A DNA stretch of 33,166 nucleotides from Mariprofundaceae bacterium (GTDB lineage: Bacteria; Pseudomonadota; Zetaproteobacteria; Mariprofundales; Mariprofundaceae). The notes beneath the pieces were generated by a model. It was not told the origin of the DNA. It ran no database searches and was given only the letters and a program-made list of their open reading frames with translations. Made by a program: the position numbers and the translations under genes. Shown here piece by piece: positions 7,779 through 16,065 of this stretch (position 1 is the first letter of the stretch; the number at the start of each line of letters is the position of its first letter). Where the stretch lies: positions 1 to 33,166 of the forward strand of contig JAUZQO010000045.1 of assembly GCA_030950925.1 (NCBI GenBank). The letters run 5' to 3'.

Positions 7779-9368
7779 TTAAATTTGCTCACGTGTTTTA
7801 TGAAAGATTATATCAGACCATTGTTCGATGGTGTAGTTCAGCTTCCAAACGCTTGGCGCAAGGTAAGTGAGAAAACCATCACCATCTTCAGCCAAATTGG
7901 CATCAAAGGCACGTTTGAACTCGGCCAGTTTCTTGTCGTCTTCACAGGTAACCCAACGCGCGACTTGGAAGTCTGTGGCAACGTAAGCGGCATCCACTTT
8001 GTATTCGGACTTTAAGCGCTCGACGGTCACTTCAAACTGCAATACACCGACGGCTCCTAAAATATAATCACCACCCAGACTGGTTTTAAAAACTTGGACG
8101 GCACCTTCTTCAGAAAGTTGTATCAAGCCTTTATGCAGCTGTTTACGTTTCATGGGGTCATTCAAGCGAATACGGCGGAACAATTCAGGCGCAAAATTGG
8201 GTACACCCGTAAACTTCAAAGGTTCTTTGTGTGTGAATGTATCGCCAATACGAATTGTACCGTGATTATGAATGCCAATAATATCCCCCGCATAAGCATC
8301 TTCGACATGGGCGCGGTCTTGCGCCATGAAAATCGTCGCATTGGGGATTTTAATATCTTTACCCAAGCGATGGTGTCGCACGGTCATTCCCTTGGTAAAT
8401 TTTCCTGAGCAAATACGAAAAAAAGCGATTCTATCCCGATGAGCGGGATCCATATTGGCTTGAATTTTAAAGCAAAACCCTGAAAAATCTTTTTCATCGG
8501 GTTCAACCAAGCGACTTTCAGCTTCGCGAGCCACAGGTGAGGGGGCGAATTCTACAAAGGCATTTAAAAGCTCACGTACACCAAAGTTATTGATGGCAGA
8601 ACCAAAAAACACAGGCGTTTGACTACCTTTTAAAAATTCATCCATATCAAATGGATTGGCTGCCCCTTCTAATAGCTCAATATCTGCACGCAAATCATCA
8701 GCTTGCAAACCAATCAATGCATCGAGTTGAGGATCATCCAAGGAATCAATGACCACGGCTTGTTCAAGGTCATCACTACCAGGTTTAAAGATATGCAACT
8801 GTTTTTTATAGAGATTATAAACCCCTTTAAAGGCTTTTCCCATGCCGATAGGCCAAGAAAGCGGGGCACATTCGATTTGCAATTTTTCTTCGATTTCACT
8901 CAAAAGATCCAAAGGCTCTTGGCCTTCTCGATCCATTTTGTTGATAAAGGTGATGATGGGTGTGTTACGCATGCGACACACTTCCATAAGCTTCTGAGTT
9001 TGAGCTTCCACACCTTTGGCTGAATCAATGACCATCATGGCGGAATCTACGGCCGTCAGAACACGATATGTATCTTCTGAAAAATCTTGGTGACCTGGGG
9101 TGTCGAGTAAATTAATGTCGTATTCTTGCCCATCGACTTGATAATTGAACTTCATGACCGATGAAGCCACGGAAATACCACGATCTTGTTCAATTTTCAT
9201 CCAATCTGAGGTGGCATGGCGGCTAGTTTTTCGTGACTTCACAGCGCCTGCCATCTGAATCGCACCACCGAACAATAATAACTTTTCAGTGAGTGTGGTT
9301 TTCCCAGCATCGGGATGACTAATAATGCCAAAGGTACGTCGCTTTTTGATATGTTCTTGTAAACTCAT
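7779..9368 (-). CDS. prfC: Peptide chain release factor 3
   Basis: A 529-residue translational GTPase that recycles RF1/RF2 after termination. The start at ATG 9368 ([13 protein letters not shown]) is favoured over one 31 codons upstream by a GGGGGA ribosome site and because it gives the same length as Escherichia coli RF3. G motifs: [13 protein letters not shown] (G1), [14 protein letters not shown] (G3) and NKMDREGQ (G4). RF3-specific parts include [13 protein letters not shown] and the C-terminal RVTCEDD-type region. EF-G is ruled out by length and by the RF3-like insert. It stands alone, convergent with tolA. Confidence 0.96.
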   Translation of the reverse strand: MSLQEHIKKRRTFGIISHPDAGKTTLTEKLLLFGGAIQMAGAVKSRKTSRHATSDWMKIEQDRGISVASSVMKFNYQVDGQEYDINLLDTPGHQDFSEDTYRVLTAVDSAMMVIDSAKGVEAQTQKLMEVCRMRNTPIITFINKMDREGQEPLDLLSEIEEKLQIECAPLSWPIGMGKAFKGVYNLYKKQLHIFKPGSDDLEQAVVIDSLDDPQLDALIGLQADDLRADIELLEGAANPFDMDEFLKGSQTPVFFGSAINNFGVRELLNAFVEFAPSPVAREAESRLVEPDEKDFSGFCFKIQANMDPAHRDRIAFFRICSGKFTKGMTVRHHRLGKDIKIPNATIFMAQDRAHVEDAYAGDIIGIHNHGTIRIGDTFTHKEPLKFTGVPNFAPELFRRIRLNDPMKRKQLHKGLIQLSEEGAVQVFKTSLGGDYILGAVGVLQFEVTVERLKSEYKVDAAYVATDFQVARWVTCEDDKKLAEFKRAFDANLAEDGDGFLTYLAPSVWKLNYTIEQWSDIIFHKTREQI

Positions 9369-9482
9369 GTCATCCCCCATTGAAAACGGCGCGCAGTGTA
9401 ACGAGGAGGAGCATAAATGGGGAGAAATTTGCAGTTTGCTGTTTATGCTGCGCAAATTCAAAGGATAAGGTGGTGTGAAACG

Positions 9483-10184
9483 ATGTTAAAATGGCTGGTG
9501 GCAATGGGTTGTATATTTTCAATCAGTAATGTTTATGCAAAAGAAGGTGAATGGGTATCCAATGTTGAGTTGGGTTATGTGCAAACAGGAGGGAATACAC
9601 AAACGAAGACCATTCATAGTAAATTGAAGTCAATTTTAGATATTGATGCGTTTCGAACGACGCTTGAAGGTTCAGTATTAAACTCCAGCGATCAAGTAAA
9701 AACAACAGCAGAAAAATATACCACTTCATTACAAGAAGACTGGAAGTTCTCTGAAAAAAGTTATACTTTGCTTCGCTTAGCATTTGATAGTGACCGCTTT
9801 GCAGGCATCAAAACACGATATGTAGAAACCGTGGGGTATGGTCGAACATTGTTCAATGATGATGTTTGGCATGGCAATATGGAAATAGGTGTGGGTGCAA
9901 GACAAACGCAATTGGTTCCTTTTCAACGAAAAAATGATGTCATTGCTCGGGCTTCAACAGATTGGAAGTGGTTTATAACAGAGCACACAACACTTGCACA
10001 AACATTGAATACTGAGGGTGGTAAAGAAGGTTTCTTGAGTCATTCCGTGACATCATTGCAACAACAAATCAATGAAACTTTATCGAGTAAAATTGCATTT
10101 TCAGCGGAACATACATCCAAAGTGCCTGTGGGTGTAAAAAAACTCAATACAGAAATGTCTGTGACCTTGGTCTTAGCTTATTGA
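9483..10184 (+). CDS. DUF481 (YdiY-like) outer-membrane protein
   Basis: A 233-residue predicted beta-barrel. ATG 9483 gives a clean signal peptide ([19 protein letters not shown], cleaved before KEGEW); the longer frame from 9417 would bury it. The mature protein has the DUF481 pattern: [20 protein letters not shown], then alternating strands with [30 protein letters not shown], and a terminal strand ending in aromatic-containing VTLVLAY, as expected for Bam recognition. The family is called salt-induced outer membrane protein, but its function is not known. It is divergent from prfC and convergent with htpG. Confidence 0.85.
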   Translation: MLKWLVAMGCIFSISNVYAKEGEWVSNVELGYVQTGGNTQTKTIHSKLKSILDIDAFRTTLEGSVLNSSDQVKTTAEKYTTSLQEDWKFSEKSYTLLRLAFDSDRFAGIKTRYVETVGYGRTLFNDDVWHGNMEIGVGARQTQLVPFQRKNDVIARASTDWKWFITEHTTLAQTLNTEGGKEGFLSHSVTSLQQQINETLSSKIAFSAEHTSKVPVGVKKLNTEMSVTLVLAY

Positions 10185-10233
10185 TGAACATGGGAACTGC
10201 CTGATTGGACTGCCTCAAATTTAGCACCAATGA

Positions 10234-10262
10234 TTGAGCCTCGCTTAAAAAGCGAGGTTCAA
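10234..10262. terminator. Hairpin between convergent DUF481 gene and htpG
   Basis: A 13-bp stem (TTGAGCCTCGCTT pairing with AAGCGAGGTTCAA around three A residues, one G-U pair) lies 17 bp downstream of the htpG stop and 50 bp downstream of the DUF481 gene. No T tract follows on either strand, so intrinsic termination is only suggested by the strong stem and the convergent layout. Confidence 0.4.
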
Positions 10263-10278
10263 TCAACATATTATAGCT

Positions 10279-12180
10279 TTATTGCGTCAATAAGGCATTG
10301 ATTTTACGAACAAAACCTGCGGGGTCTTCAGGTAATGCACCTTCAGCAAGCATGGCTTGATCAAACAAAATATCCGCATAATCCGCAATATCCGATTCGG
10401 ATTCCAAACCAGCCAAGCGTTTGACCAAGGCATGTTCAGGGTTGATTTCTAAAATTGGCTTAACCGATGGAATATCTTGCCCCGCTTGTTTGAGGATACG
10501 CTCCATATTGCCCGACATATCAAAGCTATCGGCAACCAAACATGCAGGCGATTCAGTCAAACGATCTGTACTACGAACATCTTTGACTTTATCGCCCAAA
10601 GCTGTTTTTAATTTTTCAATCGTAGGCTCAGCCGACTTCACCGCTTCTTCATGCTCTTTTTTCTCTTCTTCGGCGTTCTCGCCCAGCTTGGATAAGTCCA
10701 ATTCACCTTTGGCAATGGATTGAAGTTTTTTACCATCAAATTCAGTCAAGTGTGAGCTTAACCATTCATCAATGCGATCGGATAATAGCACGACTTCAAT
10801 GCCTTTCTTGCGGAACACTTCCAAATGAGGACTATGTTTTGCAGCTGCGAAGGTATCAGCAGTAATGTAGTAAATCGTATCTTGATTTTCAACCATACGT
10901 GCCACATAGGTTTCCAATGAAACCGTTTGTTCATCGCTTTGTGTGGTTGAGAAACGCAATAATTTAGCGATACGATCACGATTCACATTATCTTCAATAA
11001 TGCCTTCTTTCAGGCAGTTACCAAACTCTTTCCAAGCATCCGCATAGTCGGTGTTATCGTCACTGGCTTGTTTTGCCATGTCTTCAAACATGCCTAAAAT
11101 ACGTTTGGTCGCACCTTTTTTCATCGCGCCCATGGCTGGGCTTTGTTGTAAAATCTCACGGGACACATTCAATGGCAAATCATTGGTATCCATGACACCG
11201 CGTACGAAACGCAAATAACGTGGCAACAAATCTTCGGTGGCTTCAGAAATAAAGACACGGCGAACATAAAGTTTTACACCATGCTTGGCTTCCGCTTGCC
11301 ATAAATCAAATGGTGCACGCTTTGGAAGGTATAAAAGCAAAGTATATTCATACTTGCCTTCGAGTTTTTGATGCAAACGTGCCAACGGATCTTCATAGTC
11401 ATGACCGATATGTTTATAGAAATTATTATATTCTTCATCGGACAATTCAGACTTGGGACGTGTCCAAAGGGCCGATGCTTGGTTCACCGTTTCAATTTCA
11501 GCAGTTTTTTCTTCTTCACCTTCTTCGGCAGGCATCGGTGTACCAAGCATACGAATAGGAAAAGGAATGTGATCGGCATATTTATGAATGATGGAGGTCA
11601 AACGAAAAGATTCTAAAAACTCATCCGCTTCTTCACGTAAATGCAAGATAATTTCTGTACCACGGGTTTCTTTTTCAATGGTTTCAATGTCATATTCACC
11701 ATCGCCTGTGGATTCCCAACGAACACCGTGAGCATGCTCTAAACCTGCACGACGCGTGGTGACCGTGACTTTATCAGCGACCAAAAAAGATGAATAAAAA
11801 CCAACGCCAAATTGACCAATCAAATGCGCATCTTGTTCTTGATCGCCTGATAGTTGACCAAAAAACTCTTTGGTGCCTGAACGCGCAATCGTACCAATAT
11901 TGGCAATGACTTCATCACGGTTCATACCAATGCCGTTATCTCGAATGGTAATGGTACGCGCGTCTTTATCGGCTTCGATATAGACATGAAGATCAGAATC
12001 ACCTTCATACAAAGCATCATCTTTGGTGGCTTCAAAACGCAATTTATCGGATGCATCGGATGCATTGGAAATCAACTCACGTAAAAATATTTCCTTATTG
12101 GAATAAAGCGAATGAATCATCAAGTCGAGGAGTTGTTTTACCTCGGTTTGAAACACATGGGTTTCTTTGGTTGCTGTCAT
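10279..12180 (-). CDS. htpG: HtpG, Hsp90-family chaperone
   Basis: A 633-residue ATP-dependent chaperone. It has the GHKL ATPase motifs [36 protein letters not shown] and [17 protein letters not shown]. The middle domain contains [12 protein letters not shown] with the conserved catalytic-loop arginine, and the C-terminal dimerisation domain ends near [15 protein letters not shown]. Length matches the bacterial family. The start ATG has an AGGAGA ribosome site 4 bp upstream. A heat-shock-type promoter lies directly upstream, fitting the known sigma-32 control of htpG in Proteobacteria. It is monocistronic and followed by a strong hairpin. Confidence 0.98.
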   Translation of the reverse strand: MTATKETHVFQTEVKQLLDLMIHSLYSNKEIFLRELISNASDASDKLRFEATKDDALYEGDSDLHVYIEADKDARTITIRDNGIGMNRDEVIANIGTIARSGTKEFFGQLSGDQEQDAHLIGQFGVGFYSSFLVADKVTVTTRRAGLEHAHGVRWESTGDGEYDIETIEKETRGTEIILHLREEADEFLESFRLTSIIHKYADHIPFPIRMLGTPMPAEEGEEEKTAEIETVNQASALWTRPKSELSDEEYNNFYKHIGHDYEDPLARLHQKLEGKYEYTLLLYLPKRAPFDLWQAEAKHGVKLYVRRVFISEATEDLLPRYLRFVRGVMDTNDLPLNVSREILQQSPAMGAMKKGATKRILGMFEDMAKQASDDNTDYADAWKEFGNCLKEGIIEDNVNRDRIAKLLRFSTTQSDEQTVSLETYVARMVENQDTIYYITADTFAAAKHSPHLEVFRKKGIEVVLLSDRIDEWLSSHLTEFDGKKLQSIAKGELDLSKLGENAEEEKKEHEEAVKSAEPTIEKLKTALGDKVKDVRSTDRLTESPACLVADSFDMSGNMERILKQAGQDIPSVKPILEINPEHALVKRLAGLESESDIADYADILFDQAMLAEGALPEDPAGFVRKINALLTQ

Positions 12181-12217
12181 ATTTTCTCCTAGTCATAAAA
12201 AGAGTGAAGTGACGCAT

Positions 12218-12250
12218 TAGATAAGGATTTGTAAGATAGGTTTCAAGGGG
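12218..12250 (-). promoter_or_regulatory. Sigma-32-type heat-shock promoter for htpG
   Basis: On the minus strand, CCCCTTGAAA (12250-12241) matches the sigma-32 -35 consensus. After 14 bp, CCTTATCTA (12226-12218) resembles the CCCCATWTA -10 box. The start site would give a leader of about 30 nt before htpG. Both box sequences and the target gene agree with RpoH control. Confidence 0.72.
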
Positions 12251-12318
12251 TATATTGATATTCCATCAAAAGAACACAGATTGCGCAGCGACAAACTAAT
12301 AGTGAGATATAGGAATCT

Positions 12319-13224
12319 ATGACAACAACAAACTTTCGCTGTGGCACAGTGGCTCTTTTAGGGCGACCCAATGTGGGGAAATCCACATTGATGAATTATA
12401 TTATTGGCATCAAAGTTGCGATTGTGACCCCCAAACCGCAAACCACACGCCACCGCATTTTGGGTATTCACAGTGATGAAGACACACAAATGATTTTTGT
12501 GGATACCCCCGGTATTCATAAGGGTGAACAGCAATTGAACCGCAATATGGTGCGTGTGGCGTATGCGGCAGCGGCAGAAGCGGATGTATTGGCGATTATG
12601 CAAGATTGTACACAACCCTTGGATCGTGGAACACGCGCTTTGATTGAGCGCTTTGCCGATGGGCGCTTAACCCAGCCTCGCATTCATGTTTTGAATAAAA
12701 TTGACCGTGCCAATAAAGATAAATTATTGCCACGTTTACAGTTGATGCAACAGCTCGACCCTGAAGCCAAAGCATATATTCCGATTTCAGCGCGCAAGGG
12801 GAAACAGGTTGATGCTTTACTACGAGAATTGACATTGCATTTGCCAGAACGTGAAGCGATGTATGATTTAGACTCGTTTACAGATCAAAGCCAACGTCAA
12901 TTGGCCGCTGAATATGTGCGAGAACAAGTGTTTTTATCCATGCACCAAGAAATACCTTTTCAAACCGCAGTCGATATTGAGCAATTTGTAGATGTCGGAC
13001 ATGGGAAGATTGAAATTGAAGCCGTAATCTTGGTGGGTAGTGAACGCCATAAACCCATGTTGATTGGGCGTGGTGGCGAAAGCATGAAGCGCATGGGTAT
13101 TCAAGCACGTGAAGGTTTGGAAGAACTGTTGGGTTGTAAAATTAATTTGAAGCTGTGGGTGAAAGTCGATCCCAACTGGTTTAATAACCCAGGTAAATTG
13201 TTTGATTTGGGGTTGGATGGCTGA
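12319..13224 (+). CDS. era: Era, ribosome-assembly GTPase
   Basis: A 301-residue GTPase that binds the 3' end of 16S rRNA and supports 30S maturation. GTPase motifs: LLGRPNVGKSTLMN (G1), an effector region with PKPQTTRHRILGI, VDTPGIH (G3) and LNKIDRANK (G4). A C-terminal KH domain follows, with KPMLIGRGGESMKRMGIQA and CKINLKLWVKVDPNW. Length and motifs are normal. Its last codons overlap the ATG of the recO pseudogene by 8 bp, the usual tight era-recO junction. The rnc gene that often precedes era is not here; htpG is divergent upstream. Confidence 0.97.
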   Translation: MTTTNFRCGTVALLGRPNVGKSTLMNYIIGIKVAIVTPKPQTTRHRILGIHSDEDTQMIFVDTPGIHKGEQQLNRNMVRVAYAAAAEADVLAIMQDCTQPLDRGTRALIERFADGRLTQPRIHVLNKIDRANKDKLLPRLQLMQQLDPEAKAYIPISARKGKQVDALLRELTLHLPEREAMYDLDSFTDQSQRQLAAEYVREQVFLSMHQEIPFQTAVDIEQFVDVGHGKIEIEAVILVGSERHKPMLIGRGGESMKRMGIQAREGLEELLGCKINLKLWVKVDPNWFNNPGKLFDLGLDG

Positions 13225-13390
13225 ATTAGCTGATGATACGCTATTATTAAGGCGTATTCCATTACAGCGAGTCTTCACTGATTTACCTTTTTTACCAAAA
13301 AGCATGGACGTGTCAGTTTGATGGTACGCGGTGCAAGAAAAGTCAAAAGTCCTTTTCGAGCTGTATTATCACCGTTGTATGATCTGCATA

Positions 13391-13524
13391 TAGTCATTCA
13401 AGTATAGAACTATCATTTCTATCATCCAATCGTCACCCTCGAGTGCTTGTGTCGAGGGTCTATCATTAGATTCCCGATAAAAGATTTCGGGAATGACGGG
13501 GGTGATTTAATACTTGAATTACCA
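13391..13524 (+). mobile_element. MITE-like element, subtype A, inside recO
   Basis: 134 bp with imperfect terminal inverted repeats, including the TA: TATAGTCATTCAAGTAT on the left, and TATGGTAATTCAAGTAT as the reverse complement of the right end. It is flanked by TA at 13389-13390 and 13525-13526, a two-base target duplication as made by IS630/Tc1-type transposases. The interior holds two hairpins: stem ACCCTCGA/TCGAGGGT with loop GTGCTTGTG, and stem ATTCCCGA/TCGGGAAT. There is no coding capacity, so it must have been moved in trans. No transposase lies in the window. Confidence 0.85.
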
Positions 13525-13660
13525 TATTCATTGGCAGACAGGTACGGGACAGCTACGTGCAATTCAGCGTCAGCAAGGATGCTTGAGTGAAAAAAGACAT
13601 TGTTAGGCTTGGAACTGTTGTCCATTGCATCCAACTTATTTCAAGAAGGTGATGTGCATA

Positions 13661-13785
13661 TAGTCGTTTAAGTATGAATACTACATTATGTTGCTGTCAC
13701 CCTTGAATGCTTGTGTCAAGGGTCTATTGATAGATTCCAGACACAAGCACTCTGGAATGACGGTGGTTTAATACTTGAATCACTA
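13661..13785 (+). mobile_element. MITE-like element, subtype B, inside recO
   Basis: 125 bp. The left end is TATAGTCGTTTAAGTAT and the right end, reverse complemented, is TATAGTGATTCAAGTAT. TA repeats at 13659-13660 and 13786-13787 form the target duplication. Two internal hairpins: stem ACCCTTGA/TCAAGGGT with loop ATGCTTGTG, and stem ATTCCAGA/TCTGGAAT with loop CACAAGCAC, which is nearly complementary to the first loop. It is identical to the copy at 18430-18554 except for two mutually pairing bases. Confidence 0.85.
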
Positions 13786-14157
13786 TAGCTATCAAGTGGT
13801 ATGTGATGCTTTACGCTTGTTTGCGCAACGAGATGGTAAACAAGGCTTGTGTGTTGCCGTATGGTTTTTCTTGAAACAAGCAGGTTGGTTGGGTGATTTA
13901 TCGCATCGTTGGCATGGTGGTCAAAAGATTGAAGATGCGATGTTATGGCATGCTAATCAACGGGGTTGTTTGGATTGTGCCAAGGCAGGGGTTCCTGTGT
14001 CTTCGGGGTTAAGAAAAGGCATGCATGGCAGTATAAAATATAAACATATTCGTTGGAGTATGTCAGATTTAAAAGCATGGCAACGCATCATTGCTTTATT
14101 GTTAAATGAATACCGTATCAAAATTTCAGAAAACTTTTTATGAAAGGAGAATTGTAT

Positions 14158-14877
14158 ATGCACTTGGGTGTTAATATTGATCATATTGCAACATTGCGTC
14201 AGGCACGTTTAACCCAATATCCCGATCCCATCGCAGCAGCTCAGATATGTATGGAAGCAGGCGCAGATGGCATTACGGCACATTTACGTGAAGACCGTCG
14301 GCATATCCAAGATGCAGATATGGAACGTTTGGCTGCCATGGCGCAAGCAGGTGAATTGCATTTGAATATGGAAATGGCTGTGACCGATGAAATGGTGGCG
14401 ATTGCTTGCCGTTTGAAGCCCCAAGCAGTGTGTCTTGTGCCTGAAAAACGTCAAGAATTGACCACAGAAGGCGGCTTGGATGTGGCTGGGCATGTCGCAC
14501 GTATGCAAGATGCTGTGGTAAAGCTTGCCGATGCTGGCTGTCGTGTTTCCATGTTTATTGATCCCAATACTTCTCAACTGGATGCGTCTCATAGAATTGG
14601 TGCGCCTGTCATTGAACTTCATACAGGGCATTTTGCCAATTTAATAGGTAACGCTCAAGCAGAGGAACGGGCTCAGCTTCAAAAGGCTGCAATATATGCG
14701 CGTGATTTGGGTTTAATGGTGCATGCAGGACATGGGCTTACTTTAGACAATACCGCCGATATGGTCGCCATTGATGCCATTGAAGGTTTAAACATTGGGC
14801 ATGCAATTGTGGCAGATGCGTTATTCAAGGGCTTACACCAATCCGTGATTGACTTTAAAGCTGTGATGCAGCGGTGA
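14158..14877 (+). CDS. pdxJ: Pyridoxine 5'-phosphate synthase
   Basis: A 239-residue TIM-barrel enzyme that condenses 1-deoxyxylulose 5-phosphate with 3-amino-2-oxopropyl phosphate, the last ring-forming step of the DXP-dependent vitamin B6 pathway. Start at ATG 14158 (MHLGVNIDHIATLRQAR), preceded by AAGGAGAA; an ATG six codons earlier would sit upstream of that ribosome site. Conserved stretches: DGITAHLREDRRHIQD, HLNMEMAVTDEM, VCLVPEKRQELTTEGG, HTGHFAN and VHAGHGLTLDN. It follows the dead recO and overlaps acpS, as in many Proteobacteria. Because recO precedes it with no gap, its expression probably depends on transcription reaching across the elements. Confidence 0.97.
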   Translation: MHLGVNIDHIATLRQARLTQYPDPIAAAQICMEAGADGITAHLREDRRHIQDADMERLAAMAQAGELHLNMEMAVTDEMVAIACRLKPQAVCLVPEKRQELTTEGGLDVAGHVARMQDAVVKLADAGCRVSMFIDPNTSQLDASHRIGAPVIELHTGHFANLIGNAQAEERAQLQKAAIYARDLGLMVHAGHGLTLDNTADMVAIDAIEGLNIGHAIVADALFKGLHQSVIDFKAVMQR

Positions 14878-15245
14878 TTCTCGGTATAGGTGTTGATAGG
14901 ATAGCCATACAACGTGTAGAAAAAAGTCTAGCACGCTTTGGTAATCGGTTTGTAAGGCGAGTTTATACCGATGCTGAATATGAATTGGCACAAGCCAAAG
15001 CTGTTGCCCGTCGTTTGGCGATGTTTTTTGCCGCCAAAGAAGCCGTATCCAAAGCTTTAGGAACGGGTTTTGTGGGCTTTGGCATGAAAGATGTCGAAGT
15101 TGTGTATTTGGATAGCGGGCAACCTGAAATTATTTTGCATGCTGGCGCGCAACAACGTGCGAAGTTTTTGAGTGTTTCCAAAATTCACCTTTCCTTGACC
15201 GATGATGATGGGGTTGCGATGGCATTTGCGGTGGCAGAGAGTTGA
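14874..15245 (+). CDS. acpS: Holo-[acyl-carrier-protein] synthase
   Basis: A 123-residue phosphopantetheinyl transferase that attaches the 4'-phosphopantetheine arm to ACP for fatty acid synthesis. The GTG start at 14874 overlaps the pdxJ stop by 4 bp. Motifs: ILGIGVDRIAIQRVEK with the metal-binding Asp8, RRVYTDAEYE, and RLAMFFAAKEAVSKALGTG with the conserved Glu. It ends in HLSLTDDDGVAMAFAVAE, the final strand of the AcpS fold. Length is normal and pdxJ-acpS adjacency is conserved. Confidence 0.95.
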   Translation: MILGIGVDRIAIQRVEKSLARFGNRFVRRVYTDAEYELAQAKAVARRLAMFFAAKEAVSKALGTGFVGFGMKDVEVVYLDSGQPEIILHAGAQQRAKFLSVSKIHLSLTDDDGVAMAFAVAES

Positions 15246-15339
15246 TAAAATACTAGATGGGAATGCTACGCTAGACAGGGAAGAAATGTTCATGTCTAAT
15301 TCACGCGATGTTTATACAGACTCGGTTTGGAGAAAATCA

Positions 15340-16065
15340 ATGAAATTGAACAAAATGTTATTGGTAGCGTTTACAGGTTTAGGCTTGATGGTATCAGGCT
15401 GCGCTGCAAAAAAAGACGATTTAAGCACAATTGAGGCACAAAAAGCCCAGTACAATGCTGAGGTTCGTCATGATGCAAATGGTTTGTATCAATCCGCTGC
15501 AAGCACCTTGAGTCAAGGTCAAAGCAATACAAACACATCGAACAATCAATCTGTTAAAAATGCAATGGCGGAGTTGAAAATAGCATTGGCAGGTAAAGAT
15601 ATTGAGAAAATAAAATCTGCGAAACAAAAATTAGCCTCCGAATTACAGGCTTTGAATGAAGCCAAGGCTCAACAAGCCGCTGCAGCCGCTGCACCTATTA
15701 CAAATGATACAACGAATTATATGCAGGTTGTAAAACCAAGCAGTAACGGTGTCTATTTTGCATTTGATAGTGCGTATTTATCATCGGCAGGCAACAATAT
15801 TTTGGAAGCTTATGTAACATGGTTGAATGCCAATAGTGATGTGAATATTACCATTGAAGGCAACTGTGATCAACGTGGCAGTCGTGAATATAACTTGGCA
15901 TTGGGTCAACAGCGTGCTGATAGTGTGAAAACTTATTTGGTTCAACATGGTGTAAGTGCATACCGTTTGGATACTGTATCTTTTGGTGAAGAACGTCCTG
16001 CTTGCCAAGGTTCTGGGGAAGCATGTTGGGCTCAAAATCGTCATGCGGACATTGTTCGTCGTTAA
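15340..16065 (+). CDS. pal: Pal, peptidoglycan-associated lipoprotein
   Basis: A 241-residue outer-membrane lipoprotein. The start at ATG 15340 is preceded by GGAGA and gives MKLNKMLLVAFTGLGLMVSG before Cys (lipobox VSGC); a longer frame to 15202 would run into acpS. The mature N-terminal half is a helical region of about 100 residues (IEAQKAQYNAEV ... LKIALAGKDIEKIKSAKQKL) rich in Ala, Gln and Lys, longer than in Escherichia coli Pal. The C-terminal OmpA-like domain has GVYFAFDSAYLS, TIEGNCDQRGSREYNLALGQ and RADSVKTYLVQHGV, where the conserved Asp and Arg bind diaminopimelate. It is followed by cpoB as in tol-pal loci, but tolB is missing upstream. Confidence 0.9.
   Translation: MKLNKMLLVAFTGLGLMVSGCAAKKDDLSTIEAQKAQYNAEVRHDANGLYQSAASTLSQGQSNTNTSNNQSVKNAMAELKIALAGKDIEKIKSAKQKLASELQALNEAKAQQAAAAAAPITNDTTNYMQVVKPSSNGVYFAFDSAYLSSAGNNILEAYVTWLNANSDVNITIEGNCDQRGSREYNLALGQQRADSVKTYLVQHGVSAYRLDTVSFGEERPACQGSGEACWAQNRHADIVRR

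Larger units (their letters stand above)
13217..14143 (+). pseudogene. recO: recO remnant, broken by two MITE-like insertions and frameshifts
   Basis: RecO loads RecA through RecF/RecR and anneals SSB-coated strands. Here its sequence survives only in pieces between era and pdxJ, its conserved place. Pieces in order: DDTLLLRRIPLQ (from ATG 13217); ESSLIYLF (next frame, 13269-13292); TKKHGRVSLMVRGARKVKSP ... SPLYDLH (13294-13389); an element at 13391-13524; IHWQTGTGQLRAIQRQQ ... SEKRH (13526-13600); LGLELLSIASNLFQEGDVH (13603-13659); an element at 13661-13785; and SYQVVCDALRLF ... to the stop at 14141-14143. Excising each element with one TA joins the codons exactly. Shifts of +1 near 13268, +1 in a T run at 13288-13293, and -1 near 13600 remain. 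The last piece includes an open frame of about 119 codons that may be miscalled as a gene. Confidence 0.88.

Noticed and set aside
13775-14143. A 122-codon open frame after the second recO insertion
   Set aside because: It is the C-terminal part of recO; its first few codons are from the MITE end. It is reported as part of the pseudogene, not as a separate gene.
15202-15339. Longer start for pal reaching into acpS
   Set aside because: The lipoprotein signal peptide and ribosome site start at 15340; the extra 46 residues would place charged sequence before the signal.
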